From Pseudoduganella dura (lineage in GTDB: Bacteria > Pseudomonadota > Gammaproteobacteria > Burkholderiales > Burkholderiaceae_D), in NCBI RefSeq assembly GCF_009727155.1, contig NZ_WNWM01000002.1, forward strand, positions 5,642,001 through 5,706,000: a stretch of DNA of 64,000 bases, read 5' to 3'. The position numbers and the translations under genes are program-made. Shown piece by piece: positions 1 to 12,860 of the stretch (position 1 is its first letter; each line of letters begins with the position of its first letter). Below the pieces are notes generated by a model. It did not search any database. It was not told the origin of the DNA and worked only from the letters and a program-made list of their open reading frames with translations.

Positions 1-405
1 GACGGGGCGGCCGTCGGCCGCGAACAGTTCCAGCCGCCAGTCCACGCGTTGCGCGGGCGCCGCAGTGGGATTGTTGAAGGTCAATATAAAACGGTGCCCG
101 CCGGCCGTTTCCGATGGCGAGGCGGCCACGCGCCAGGGGGCTTCCAGCCATGCCGAAAATGCATCGTGGTCGGCCGGTCCACCAGGCTGCGCCGCGGCGG
201 GAGACACGATTGCGGCCGCCGCCAGCAGCAGTGCGGACCATCCGGACAGGCATTCGTGCGCGCGCGCCGTTACCATTGCCAGGAGCGGCGCGGTGTGCCG
301 TACGGGAGAGCGGACACACCCGGGCCGCAGGCGGACGAACCCGGATAACGCACTGGACAAGAATCGGACGAATTCCGATGGCAAACTGCCAATGGACGCG
401 CGCAT
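1..405 (-). CDS. Exported protein, C-terminus outside window (partial)
   Basis: The first 135 codons of a gene that runs leftwards out of the window. I place the start at the ATG at 405 because AGGAGG lies five bases before it (411-416). From that start a hydrophobic stretch lies at residues 56-72 and ends in an Ala-rich cleavage-like site (PAAAQ). An in-frame ATG at 276 (residue 44) would give a more ordinary signal peptide, so the true start is uncertain. The part after the signal (WRVAASP...RFILTFNNP) looks like a small extracytoplasmic beta domain, as in the sensory modules of some membrane signalling proteins, but I do not recognise a family. It is divergent from the sensor kinase to its right, with 201 bp between them. 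Confidence 0.6.
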   Translation of the reverse strand, partial: MRASIGSLPSEFVRFLSSALSGFVRLRPGCVRSPVRHTAPLLAMVTARAHECLSGWSALLLAAAAIVSPAAAQPGGPADHDAFSAWLEAPWRVAASPSETAGGHRFILTFNNPTAAPAQRVDWRLELFAADGRPV

Positions 406-606
406 GAAAGCCTCCTGCTCTTCCGTTGGAAACGGATTTTGCCAGTTGGTTCCATCATAATAGTTATCGGGATTTGCGCAACGCCAGGCGCGCGGCCGCG
501 GTGACTGGCCGGGTCTTTCAAGGTATGCTGCCGTATTGCAATAAATTCTCAGTGGATTCACTCGATATCAATGCGCAAGACAGGCGAATACAGGAAGGCA
601 CCCGCG

Positions 607-3666
<3,060 letters not shown>

Positions 3667-3803
3667 GGGGCACCTGCCGGAACAGCCGATGCCGGCACGA
3701 ACCCGGCGCCGCGCCGCGTTGTCCGTGCCGCTACCAACGCCTGTGCCAATTCTTAAGTCGCATGACTGAGCGATAATAGCGAACCGTTCTTCAATTGAAA
3801 ACC

Positions 3804-6800
3804 ATGGCAACTGGCATCGCCCCCGGCTTACTGATCCTGCATGGCAACCAGCTCGAACAGCTGCGTGCCGCCGTCTTCCAATGGCTGCACAGCCACCCGC
3901 TCGCCCCGCTCGAGACGGACGTGCTGCTGGTGCAGTCGAACGGCGTGGCCGAATGGCTGAAGATCGCGCTGGCCGAAGAGGCCGGCGTATGCGCCGCCAC
4001 CCGCGTGGCGCTGCCGGCGCGCTTCCTGTGGGAAGCCTACCGCACGATGCTGGGCCGCGACCGCGTGCCGCGCATGTCGGCCTTCGACAAGGGCCCGCTG
4101 ACGTGGCGCCTGATGCGCCTGCTGCCCGACCTGCTGCGCGACGACGCGTTCGAGCCGTTGCGCCATTTCCTCAAGGGCGGCTGCCCGGAACGGCGCATGC
4201 AGCTGGCCGAGCGGCTGTCCGACCTGTTCGACGGGTACCAGGTCTATCGCGCCGACTGGCTGGCCGACTGGGCGGCGGGCCGGGACCGGATGTGCTGCCC
4301 GCGCGGCGTGCATTACCCGCTGCCGGAAGGCCAGCGCTGGCAGGCCGCGCTGTGGCGCGCCATCATCGCCAGCGTGCCGCAGGAAGAGCGCACCCTGGGC
4401 CGCGCCGGCGTGCACACGGAATTCATCCACGCCGTCGAGAGCGGCGCCTTGCCGACACGGCCGCTGCCCCGCCGCGTCGTGCTGTTCGGCGTCTCGGCGC
4501 TGCCCTACCAGACCCTGCAGGCACTGGCCGCGCTCGCCCGTTTCACGCAGGTGATCGTGGCCGTGCCGAACCCGTGCCGTTTCTACTGGGGCGACATCAT
4601 CGACGGCCGCGACCTGCTGCGCGCCGCCCGGCGCCGCCAGCCGCAGCGCAACGGCGTGGATCTGGCGCAGGTGCCGATCGAGGCGCTGCATGCGCACAGC
4701 CACCCGCTGCTGGCGAGCTGGGGCCGGCAGGGCCGCGACTACATCCGAATGCTCGACGAGTTCGACGAGGCGTCCGGCGAGGGCGCGGAGCACCTGCGCG
4801 TGGACCTGTTCGGCGACGACGAAGGCGACACGCTGCTGGCGCAGATGCAGGGCGCGGTGCGCGACATGCTGCCGCTGTCCGAGCATCATTTCCCGGTGCC
4901 GGATGCGCATGACCGCTCGGTGGTGTTCCACATCACCCACAGCGTGCAGCGCGAGGTGGAAGTGCTGCACGACCAGCTGCTGGCGCGGTTCGCGCAGGAT
5001 CCCACGCTGCGCCCGCGCGACATCGTGGTGATGGTGCCGGATATCGGCGTGTTCACGCCGGCCATCCACGCCGTGTTCGGCCAGTACGGGAAGAGCCGGG
5101 GCCGGGGCGATGCCCGCTACATCCCATTCGAGATCGGCGACGTCAACGACCGCAGCGTCAACCCGCTGCTGGTGGCGCTGGAGTGGCTGCTGCGGCTGCC
5201 GCAGCAGCGTTGCCGGCAAAGCGAAGTGCGCGACCTGCTTGACGTGCCGGCGGTGGCGGCCCGCTTCGGCCTCGTCGAGGACGACCTGCCCACGCTGGGC
5301 CGCTGGATCGAGGGGGCCGGCGTGCGCTGGGGCCTGGACCGCGACCATCGCACCGGCCTGGGCCTGGGGCCGACAGGCGAGCAGAACGCGTGGATCTTCG
5401 GCATCCGCCGCATGCTGCTCGGTTATGCGAGCGGCGCCGGCGGCGCGTTCGGCGACATCGAGCCGTACGGCGAAGTGGGCGGCCTCGATGCCGCGCTGGC
5501 CGGTTCGCTGGCGCAACTGGTCGAGGCGCTGCTGGCCTGGCGCGAGCGGCTGGCGCAGCCCCGCACGCCGTTCGAATGGGGCGAACTGGCGCGCGCGCTG
5601 CTCGTCACGTTCTTCGACGCCAGCGAAGAGGGCGACAGGCTCACGCTGAACGCGCTGGGCGAAGCGCTCGATGCCTGGCTGGAAACCTGCGACGGCGCCG
5701 GCTTCGACGAGCCGGTGCCGCTGTCGGTGCTGCGAGAAACATGGCTGGGCGCGCTGGACGAACCGTCGCTGGAACACCAGTTCGTTTCCGGTGGCGTCAC
5801 GTTCTGCACGCTGATGCCGATGCGCGCGGTGCCGTTCCGCGTGGTGTGCCTGCTGGGCATGAACGACGGCGATTTCCCGCGCCGCACCAGCCGCGCCGAC
5901 TTCGACCTGCTGGCGCTGCCCGGCATGGCGCGCCCGGGCGACCGCTCGCGCCGCGACGACGACCGCTACCTGATGCTCGAGGCGGTGCTGGCCGCGCGCG
6001 ACGTGCTGTACGTGAGCTGGTGCGGCCGCAACGCCCGCGACAACAGCGAACAGCCGCCATCGGTGCTGGTGTCGCAACTGCTCGACTACCTGAAGGCCGG
6101 CTGGCACATCGACTTGCACGACCGCACCACCGAGCATGCGCTGCAGCCGTTCTCGCGCCGCTATTTCGAGGAAGGCGGCCTGTTCACCTATGCCGCCGAA
6201 TGGCGTACCGCGCACGCGGAAGGAACGGCGCCCGGGCTGCCCGCCGGCCTGCCGCCGTATGAACTGGACGAGCGCTTCCGCCTGAAGCTGGCCGGCCTGG
6301 CCGCGTTCCTGCGGCAGCCGGTGAAGTACTTTTTCCAGCAGCGGCTGGGCGTGCGCTTCGCCGACTCGGCCCTCGTCGGCGAAGACGAGGAACCGTTCAC
6401 GCTCGATGCGCTGGAGCGCTATTTCCTCGAAGATGAAATGCTCGACGACGACGGCGCCGAAGAAGAGGACGACGTGCGCGCCAGCCTCGCGGAACGGGCG
6501 GCCCGGCTGCAGCGCGAAGGCGTGCTGCCGATCGGCCTGCTCGGCGACCGGGTGCGCGACGGCCTGATCGAGGCGCTGCTGCCGGTGCGGCGCGCGTGGC
6601 TGCAGCTGCGCGGCGCCTTCCCGGAAGCGGCGCCGAAGCTGCCGATCGGCCTGGAACTGAACGGCGTGGTGCTGGAAGACTGGATCGACGGCCTGCGCGC
6701 GGACGGCAGTGCCAAGGTGTGGCTGGGGCAGATGTCGTCCAAGGCGCTGGACAAGGCCGGCCAGCCGCGCGGCGACAAGCTGGCCGGCGCCTGGCTGCGC

Positions 6801-7193
6801 CAGCTGGCCGCCGCCGCGCAGGGCGTGCCCGTGACCGGGCTGCTGGTGGCGCGCGATGCCGTGCTCTCGATGGCCCCGCTCGACACCGAAGCGGCCCGCG
6901 CCACGCTGGCCGACCTGGTCGCATTGTGGCGCCGCGGCATGGACGGGCCGCTGCCGGTGGCCAGCAAGACGGCGCTGGCGCTGGTGTCGGAAGGCGACCC
7001 GCGCGAGATCTACGAGCACGGGTTCGACCGGCGCGGCGAGAAGGACGACCTGTGCCTGTACCGGCTGTGGCCCGAATACGGCGACCTGGCCGCCGAGCCG
7101 GACTTCAGGGCCACCGCCGAGGCGCTGTACGGCCCGCTCGTGGCATGGCTGGCGAACGTGGAAGTGCAGCCGATCGAAGGCGGTGCGGCATGA
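3804..7193 (+). CDS. recC: Exodeoxyribonuclease V subunit gamma, RecC
   Basis: RecC subunit of the RecBCD helicase-nuclease, which processes double-strand ends for recombination and degrades linear foreign DNA. The protein has 1129 residues, the usual length. It opens with the conserved LLILHGNQLEQL and LLVQSNGVAEWLK segments of the inactive SF1 helicase fold and continues with LMPMRAVPFRVVCLLGMNDGDFPR and a C-terminal inactive nuclease-like part. In RecC these domains scan the 3' strand for Chi. An in-frame TTG at 3795 is possible, but ATG 3804 is preferred; neither has a clear ribosome site. A weak -10 (GATAAT, 3772-3777) lies just upstream. The stop codon overlaps the recB start as ATGA, indicating translational coupling. 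No ptrA gene intervenes, unlike in E. coli. Confidence 0.96.
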   Translation: MATGIAPGLLILHGNQLEQLRAAVFQWLHSHPLAPLETDVLLVQSNGVAEWLKIALAEEAGVCAATRVALPARFLWEAYRTMLGRDRVPRMSAFDKGPLTWRLMRLLPDLLRDDAFEPLRHFLKGGCPERRMQLAERLSDLFDGYQVYRADWLADWAAGRDRMCCPRGVHYPLPEGQRWQAALWRAIIASVPQEERTLGRAGVHTEFIHAVESGALPTRPLPRRVVLFGVSALPYQTLQALAALARFTQVIVAVPNPCRFYWGDIIDGRDLLRAARRRQPQRNGVDLAQVPIEALHAHSHPLLASWGRQGRDYIRMLDEFDEASGEGAEHLRVDLFGDDEGDTLLAQMQGAVRDMLPLSEHHFPVPDAHDRSVVFHITHSVQREVEVLHDQLLARFAQDPTLRPRDIVVMVPDIGVFTPAIHAVFGQYGKSRGRGDARYIPFEIGDVNDRSVNPLLVALEWLLRLPQQRCRQSEVRDLLDVPAVAARFGLVEDDLPTLGRWIEGAGVRWGLDRDHRTGLGLGPTGEQNAWIFGIRRMLLGYASGAGGAFGDIEPYGEVGGLDAALAGSLAQLVEALLAWRERLAQPRTPFEWGELARALLVTFFDASEEGDRLTLNALGEALDAWLETCDGAGFDEPVPLSVLRETWLGALDEPSLEHQFVSGGVTFCTLMPMRAVPFRVVCLLGMNDGDFPRRTSRADFDLLALPGMARPGDRSRRDDDRYLMLEAVLAARDVLYVSWCGRNARDNSEQPPSVLVSQLLDYLKAGWHIDLHDRTTEHALQPFSRRYFEEGGLFTYAAEWRTAHAEGTAPGLPAGLPPYELDERFRLKLAGLAAFLRQPVKYFFQQRLGVRFADSALVGEDEEPFTLDALERYFLEDEMLDDDGAEEEDDVRASLAERAARLQREGVLPIGLLGDRVRDGLIEALLPVRRAWLQLRGAFPEAAPKLPIGLELNGVVLEDWIDGLRADGSAKVWLGQMSSKALDKAGQPRGDKLAGAWLRQLAAAAQGVPVTGLLVARDAVLSMAPLDTEAARATLADLVALWRRGMDGPLPVASKTALALVSEGDPREIYEHGFDRRGEKDDLCLYRLWPEYGDLAAEPDFRATAEALYGPLVAWLANVEVQPIEGGAA

Positions 7194-10100
7194 GCCGCCT
7201 GCTCGAACCGATGACGTTCCCGCTGCACGGCACCCGGCTGATCGAGGCCAGCGCCGGCACGGGCAAGACGTGGACGATCGCCGCGCTGTACCTGCGCCTC
7301 GTCCTGGGCCATGGCGGCGACGACGCCTATGCGCGCCCGCTGCTGCCGGCCGACATCCTGGTAATGACGTTCACCCGGGCGGCCACGCGCGAGCTGTCGA
7401 ACCGCATCCGCGAACGGCTGGTCGAGGCGGCCGCCTGCTTCCGCGGCCAGGTCGAGAGCTGCGACCCGTACCTGGAGGGCCTGCTGGAAGCGTATCCCGA
7501 CGACACGGGGCGCCAGCAGGCCGCGCACCGGCTGATGCTGGCCGCAGAAACGATGGACGAAGCGGCGATCTTCACGATCGACGCCTGGTGCCAGCGCATG
7601 CTGCGCGAGCACGCGTTCGACAGCGGCAGCCTGTTCGACGAGGAATTGATCACCGACGAGGCGGCGCTGTTCGAGGATGCCGCGCACGATTACTGGCGCC
7701 AGCAGGTGTACCCGCTGCGCGACCCGGCCCTCGGCGCGCTGCTGGAATGCTGGCCCGACGTGGAGCGGCTCAAACGCAGCCTGCGCGAACTGGTCCGGCG
7801 GGCCGACGAGACTTGGAACTCGCGGGAACCGCTGGGCGTGCTGATCGCCCGTTCGCTGCGCGAACGGCAGCAGCTGGCCGCGCTGAAGGAAGGCTGGAGC
7901 GGACGGCTCGAACGGATGGAACTGTGGCTGGAGCGGCAGAAGGCCGCGAAGCAGCTCGACGGCAAGCTGATGAAGTCGAACTGGCTGGCCGGCTGGTTCG
8001 GCAGCCTGAAGGCATGGGCCCTCGACCCGGAGATGGTGGATCCCGGCATGTCGGCATCCGGCTGGAAGCGCCTGGTGCCATCGGGGATCGAGGAAGCGTA
8101 CAAGGGCTCCGGCATTCCGGACGATTTCGAAGCGCTGGCGCAGCTGAAGGAAGCGCTGGACGCCTGCGAACCGCTGGCGCACCGCCTGTACCGCCATGCG
8201 GCCGGCGTCATCGCCGCCCGCATGGCCGAGCTGAAGGCGCGCGACCGGCAGTTCGGCTTTGCCGACATGCTGGTACGCCTGCAGCATGCGCTCGAAGGCG
8301 AGAACGGCCCGGCGCTGCGCCAGCGCATCACCGAACAGTATCCGGTGGCGATGGTGGACGAATTCCAGGATACCGCGCCGTCGCAGTACCGCATCTTCGA
8401 TCTGCTGTACCGCGTGGCGGACAACGACCCGGCACTGGGGCTGTTCCTGATCGGCGACCCGAAGCAGTCGATCTACGGCTTCCGCGGCGCCGACATCCAC
8501 AGCTATCTCGCCGCGCGAAGCGCCACCGAAGGCCGCCACTACCAGCTGGGCACCAACTACCGTTCCACGCGCGACGTGGTCGACGCCGTCAACCGCATCT
8601 TCCTGCACGCGGAAAACGCGGCCGGCGGCAGCGGCTTCGCGCAGGGCGCATTCCGCTTCCGCCGCGGCGCCGAGAACCCGCTGCCGTTCGATGCCGTCGA
8701 CGCCAGGGGGCGCGGCGAACGGCTGGTCGGCGTCGACGGGCAGCTGCAGGCGCTCACCGTGTCGTGCAGCGAAGTGCCGGACCTGAAGGCGGACGGCTAC
8801 CGCGACTTCTTCGCGCAGCACTGCGCCGAACACATCGTGGGGTTGCTGAACGATCCGAAGACCGGCTTCGACGGGCCGGAACGATTCCACCGGCTCAAGC
8901 CGGCCGATATCGCGATCCTGGTGCGCGACAGGAAAGAGGCCGCGGCCATACGGCGCGCGCTGCAGCAGCGGCGCGTGCCGAGCGTCTACCTGTCCGACAA
9001 GGATTCGGTGCTGGAAAGCGACGAGGCGAAGGATGTGCTGCGCTGGCTGGCGGCATTGGCCAATCCACTCGACGGCGCGCTGGCCCGCGCCGCGCTGGCC
9101 ACCCGCACCGCCAACATTCCGCTGGCCGAGCTGGCGCGGTTGTCGATGGACGAGCTGGCGTGGGAAAGCCGTGTCGAGCAGCTGAAGAACCTGCACGCGA
9201 TCTGGCAGCGGCAGGGCGTGCTGGCGATGCTGCGGCGCTTCATCCACGAACTGGGCCTTCCGGCCGCGCTGCTGGCGCCCGGAAACGTGGGCGGCGAGCG
9301 CAGCCTGACGAACCTGCTGCACCTGGCCGAGCTGCTGCAGACGGCCAGCCGCCAGCTCGACGGCGAACAGGCGCTGATCCGCTGGATGGCCGAGCAGGTC
9401 GAAGGCGAGGGGGCGATGGGCGACGAACAGGTGCTGCGGCTGGAATCGGACGCGGAACTGGTCAAGGTCGTCACCGTGCACAAGTCCAAGGGCCTGGAAT
9501 ACCCGCTGGTCTACCTGCCATTCGCGGTCACCGCCCGCAAGGTCGACAGGCGCAACCGCAGCTTCTTCGAGTACACCGACGGCGGGGGGACGCGCCGCAT
9601 CGACATGGCGCTGTCCGAGGAGGCGCAGGCGGCCGTGGAGGCGGCCCGCATCGAGGAAGACCTGCGCCTGCTGTACGTGGCGCTCACGCGCGCCCGCCAC
9701 TTCCTGTGGCTCGGCGTGGCCGCGCTGCCGGCCAGGAAGGAGGGCACCAACGTGCTGCACGAGTCGGCGCTCGGCTACCTGCTCACGGGCGGCGCGCAAC
9801 TGCCCGCCGAAACGTTGCAGGAGCGCTGGCGGGAAGTGGCCGGCGACTGCGGCGCGATCGGCATTGCCCCGCTGCGCCATCCGGAGCGGGTAACGCGCCT
9901 CGACCGCGTCGAGGAACGCGCGGCGCTGGTGGACCCGCGGCCATACGGCGCGCAGTTCGAACGCAACTGGTCGGTCGGCAGTTTCACGTCGCTGGCGCGC
10001 GGCACGCTGGCCGCGCCGCGCCATGCGCAGGAAGAAACGCTGCTCGAAGGCGAGGGCGCGGACGTGACGCCCGGCCGCGTGGACGATGCGCCATGGCACC

Positions 10101-10834
10101 GCTTCCCGCGCGGCTCCGTGCCCGGCAACTTCCTGCACGACCAGCTGGAATGGCTGGCGCAGGAAGGCTTCGGCTGCATGGACGATGCCGCGTGCGAGCA
10201 GCGCATGGCGCGCCGCATCGAGCGGGCCGGCTGGGGCCACCGTTCGGCCGATACGATCGCCTGGCTGCGGGCGGCGGTGACGACGGCGCTGCCGCCGCTC
10301 GGCGCGTCGCTGTGCGACATCGGTACCTTGATGCCAGAAATGGAATTCTGGTTCCCCAGCGAGCACCTGGCGACCGGCGCGCTCGATGCGCTGTGCCGTC
10401 GGCACCTGCTGGGCGGCATTTCGCGGCCGGCGCTGCCGCAGCGGGCCCTGCACGGCATGCTGAAAGGCTTCTCGGACCTGGTGTTCGAGCATGAAGGGCG
10501 CTACTGGGTGCTGGACTACAAATCCAACATGCTGGGCGGCACCGATGCCGCCTACCATGCGAAGGCGCTGGCGCAGGGCATGGCGGAACACCGCTACGAC
10601 GTGCAGGGGGCGATCTACCTGCTGGCGCTGCACCGGCTGCTGGCGAGCCGGCTGGGCGACGCGTACGACCCGGCGGAACAGCTGGGCGGCGCTGTGTTCT
10701 TCTTCCTGCGCGGAATCGGCAACGCCGCCACGCACGGCTGCCACCTGCTGAAACCGGACCCGCAACTGCTGGACGAACTCGATGAACTGCTGCGCAGGGG
10801 CGCCGCCGAAACCCTGGGAACCGATGATGACTGA
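7190..10834 (+). CDS. recB: Exodeoxyribonuclease V subunit beta, RecB
   Basis: RecB, the 3'-to-5' SF1 helicase and only nuclease subunit of RecBCD; 1214 residues. The Walker A motif is at residues 20-27 (ASAGTGKT) and Walker B is VDEFQDT at 389-395. Motif III/IV segments include LFLIGDPKQSIYGFRGADI, and VHKSKGLEYPLVYLP and LLYVALTRAR are motifs V and VI. The C-terminal nuclease signature GFSD..VLDYKSN supplies Asp1096, Asp1109 and Lys1111. The 13- and 2-residue spacing matches Asp1067/Asp1080/Lys1082 of the E. coli enzyme, so the nuclease should be active. ATG 7190 overlaps the recC stop, and the 3' end overlaps the recD start. Confidence 0.97.
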   Translation: MSRLLEPMTFPLHGTRLIEASAGTGKTWTIAALYLRLVLGHGGDDAYARPLLPADILVMTFTRAATRELSNRIRERLVEAAACFRGQVESCDPYLEGLLEAYPDDTGRQQAAHRLMLAAETMDEAAIFTIDAWCQRMLREHAFDSGSLFDEELITDEAALFEDAAHDYWRQQVYPLRDPALGALLECWPDVERLKRSLRELVRRADETWNSREPLGVLIARSLRERQQLAALKEGWSGRLERMELWLERQKAAKQLDGKLMKSNWLAGWFGSLKAWALDPEMVDPGMSASGWKRLVPSGIEEAYKGSGIPDDFEALAQLKEALDACEPLAHRLYRHAAGVIAARMAELKARDRQFGFADMLVRLQHALEGENGPALRQRITEQYPVAMVDEFQDTAPSQYRIFDLLYRVADNDPALGLFLIGDPKQSIYGFRGADIHSYLAARSATEGRHYQLGTNYRSTRDVVDAVNRIFLHAENAAGGSGFAQGAFRFRRGAENPLPFDAVDARGRGERLVGVDGQLQALTVSCSEVPDLKADGYRDFFAQHCAEHIVGLLNDPKTGFDGPERFHRLKPADIAILVRDRKEAAAIRRALQQRRVPSVYLSDKDSVLESDEAKDVLRWLAALANPLDGALARAALATRTANIPLAELARLSMDELAWESRVEQLKNLHAIWQRQGVLAMLRRFIHELGLPAALLAPGNVGGERSLTNLLHLAELLQTASRQLDGEQALIRWMAEQVEGEGAMGDEQVLRLESDAELVKVVTVHKSKGLEYPLVYLPFAVTARKVDRRNRSFFEYTDGGGTRRIDMALSEEAQAAVEAARIEEDLRLLYVALTRARHFLWLGVAALPARKEGTNVLHESALGYLLTGGAQLPAETLQERWREVAGDCGAIGIAPLRHPERVTRLDRVEERAALVDPRPYGAQFERNWSVGSFTSLARGTLAAPRHAQEETLLEGEGADVTPGRVDDAPWHRFPRGSVPGNFLHDQLEWLAQEGFGCMDDAACEQRMARRIERAGWGHRSADTIAWLRAAVTTALPPLGASLCDIGTLMPEMEFWFPSEHLATGALDALCRRHLLGGISRPALPQRALHGMLKGFSDLVFEHEGRYWVLDYKSNMLGGTDAAYHAKALAQGMAEHRYDVQGAIYLLALHRLLASRLGDAYDPAEQLGGAVFFFLRGIGNAATHGCHLLKPDPQLLDELDELLRRGAAETLGTDDD

Positions 10835-12803
10835 CCATACGGCGCTGTTCGAGACGATCGGCGCGCTGACCGAAAACGGCAAGCTGCGGCGGCTGGCGGG
10901 CGCGTTCGCCCGCTTCGTGGCCACGCTGGGCAACACGCCGCCGCCGCTGCTGCTGGCCAGCGTGCTGCTGTCCGAACTGGAAGGGCGGGGGCACAGCTGC
11001 CTGGTGCTCGCCGACCTGGCGGGCGATCCGTCGCCGCAGCTGGGCTGGCTCGATGGCGAGTGGGCGGCATTGCGCGCCGCCGCGGCCCGGGAAGGCGCCG
11101 CGTTGCCGAAGAACGCCAACGGCTGGCGCAAGGCCCTGCACGACTGCGAGCAGGTCTGGTCGGTGGGCACCTTCGACTTCAACCAGCCGCTGGTGCTCGA
11201 CGGCGAACGCCTGTACCTGCGCCGCTACTGGCGCGACGAGGCGACAGTGGCCGCTTCGGTGCGCTCGCGCGCGCAGGCCGGCACCGAAGCCGGTGCGAGT
11301 ACCGCTGCCGACACCGGCGCCATTCGCGGCTGGCTCGACAAATTGTTCCATCATCCGGTGCGCGACGGCGGGCCGGACTGGCAGAAGATCGCCTGCGCCG
11401 CCGCGCTGCGCGGCCGGCTGGCCATCATCACGGGCGGTCCGGGCACCGGCAAGACGTACACCGTGGCGCGGCTGCTGGCGCTGCTGCTGGCGATGGCCGG
11501 CGACGAGGCGCATGGCCTGCGCATCGCCCTGGCCGCGCCCACCGGCAAGGCCGCCGCGCGGCTGAAGCAGTCGATCGACTCGGCGCTCGACGAGCTGGCG
11601 GGCAGGCTCGGGTCGGCGCTGCCGCTGCGCGAACTGGCGGCGCGGATGGGGGCCGCGCGCACCCTGCACAGCCTGCTGGGCGCGCGTCCGGATACCCGCA
11701 GCTTCGCCTACAACGCCGGCAATCCGCTGGAAGTCGATGTGCTGATCGTCGACGAGGCGTCGATGGTGCACCTCGAGATGATGGCGGCCCTGCTGGCGGC
11801 ACTGCCGCCGCATGCGCGGCTGATCCTGCTCGGCGACAAGGACCAGCTCGCGTCCGTGGAAGCCGGCGCCGTGCTGGGCGACCTGTGCGCCCAGGCCGAA
11901 AGCGGCAACTACGATGGCGCCACCTGCGACTACGTGCTGGCCGCCGCCGGCGAGACGATTCCCGCCGCGTTCCGCGAACGCGATGGCGGTCCGCTGGCGC
12001 AGCGCATCGTGATGCTGCGCCAGAGCCGCCGCTTCGGCGGCCCGATCGGCCAGCTGGCCATGGCCGTCAACCGCGGCGACAGCGATGCGGCGCGCGATGT
12101 CCTGCGCGGCGACAGCGGCGGCCGGCTGCGCTGGATCGAAGGCGCGCGTCCGGGCGACGTCCTCGCCCTGGCGCTGCAGGGCCGTCCCGGCACCGGCGCC
12201 GGCTACCGCGATTACCTGGAACGGATACAGGCCGGCCCCGGCGACGATCACGAAGCCTGGGTGCGCGACGTGCTGAAGCGCTTCGAGCAGTTCCGCCTGC
12301 TGTGCGCGGTGCGCGTCGGCGAGTGGGGCGTCGCCGGCCTGAACGAGGCGATCGAGCAGAAACTGGACAGCGCAAGGCTGATCCGCCGCCGCGGCGAATG
12401 GTACGTGGGGCGCCCCGTGATGGTGACCCGCAACGATTACGCGACGGGCGTCTACAACGGCGACATCGGCCTCACGCTGCCCGACCCGCTGCGCCCCGGC
12501 TCGCTGCGCGTGTGGTTCTCGGACGGCGAGGCGGTGCGCAGCGTGCTGGCGACCCGGCTGCGCAACGTGGAAACGGCGTTCGCGATGACGGTGCACAAGT
12601 CGCAGGGCTCCGAGTTCACGCACACGGTGATGGTGCTGCCGCCGCAGGCCAATGCCGTGCTGGCACGGGAGCTGGTCTATACGGGCATCACGCGGGCGCG
12701 GGAGTTCTTTACCCTGGTGTCGCCCAACGCGGCGGTGCTGGCCGAGGCCATCGGCGAGCGCACGCAGCGTGCGAGCGGGCTGCGGGAGGCGCTGGGAACG
12801 TGA
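10824..12803 (+). CDS. recD: Exodeoxyribonuclease V subunit alpha, RecD
   Basis: RecD, the fast 5'-to-3' SF1B helicase of RecBCD; up to 659 residues. Walker A is GGPGTGKT with Lys210, followed by APTGKAAARL (motif Ia), LIVDEASMV (Walker B) and LLGDKDQLASVEAGAVL (motif III). The C-terminal motifs are FAMTVHKSQGSEF (V) and ELVYTGITRAR (VI). The N-terminal domain that contacts RecC precedes the ATPase core. Two consecutive ATGs (10824 and 10827) fall inside the last codons of recB, so translation is coupled; I list the first. It ends the recCBD operon and faces the convergent BLUF gene across a hairpin-forming spacer. Confidence 0.96.
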   Translation: MMTDHTALFETIGALTENGKLRRLAGAFARFVATLGNTPPPLLLASVLLSELEGRGHSCLVLADLAGDPSPQLGWLDGEWAALRAAAAREGAALPKNANGWRKALHDCEQVWSVGTFDFNQPLVLDGERLYLRRYWRDEATVAASVRSRAQAGTEAGASTAADTGAIRGWLDKLFHHPVRDGGPDWQKIACAAALRGRLAIITGGPGTGKTYTVARLLALLLAMAGDEAHGLRIALAAPTGKAAARLKQSIDSALDELAGRLGSALPLRELAARMGAARTLHSLLGARPDTRSFAYNAGNPLEVDVLIVDEASMVHLEMMAALLAALPPHARLILLGDKDQLASVEAGAVLGDLCAQAESGNYDGATCDYVLAAAGETIPAAFRERDGGPLAQRIVMLRQSRRFGGPIGQLAMAVNRGDSDAARDVLRGDSGGRLRWIEGARPGDVLALALQGRPGTGAGYRDYLERIQAGPGDDHEAWVRDVLKRFEQFRLLCAVRVGEWGVAGLNEAIEQKLDSARLIRRRGEWYVGRPVMVTRNDYATGVYNGDIGLTLPDPLRPGSLRVWFSDGEAVRSVLATRLRNVETAFAMTVHKSQGSEFTHTVMVLPPQANAVLARELVYTGITRAREFFTLVSPNAAVLAEAIGERTQRASGLREALGT

Positions 12804-12807
12804 CGTC

Positions 12808-12846
12808 GGGGCCGGTCGCGGCGAAGTGCGAACGCGCGACGGCCCC
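12808..12846. terminator. Hairpin between convergent recD and BLUF gene
   Basis: The arms GGGGCC + GTCGCG (12808-12820, with one bulged G) pair with CGCGAC + GGCCCC (12835-12846) around a 14-base loop. It sits exactly between two convergent genes, so it may end transcripts from both sides. There is no T-tract, so intrinsic termination is uncertain. Confidence 0.4.
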
Positions 12847-12860
12847 GTGCCGCCATGGGG

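Noticed and set aside
7010..11182. A 1390-codon open frame opposite recB, and similar long antisense frames opposite recC, the sensor kinase, eat-eutB, the rhamnosidase and fliF
   Set aside because: Long antisense frames are a by-product of high-GC codon use. Their His/Arg/Gln-rich translations match no family, and the sense strand carries a well-conserved gene.
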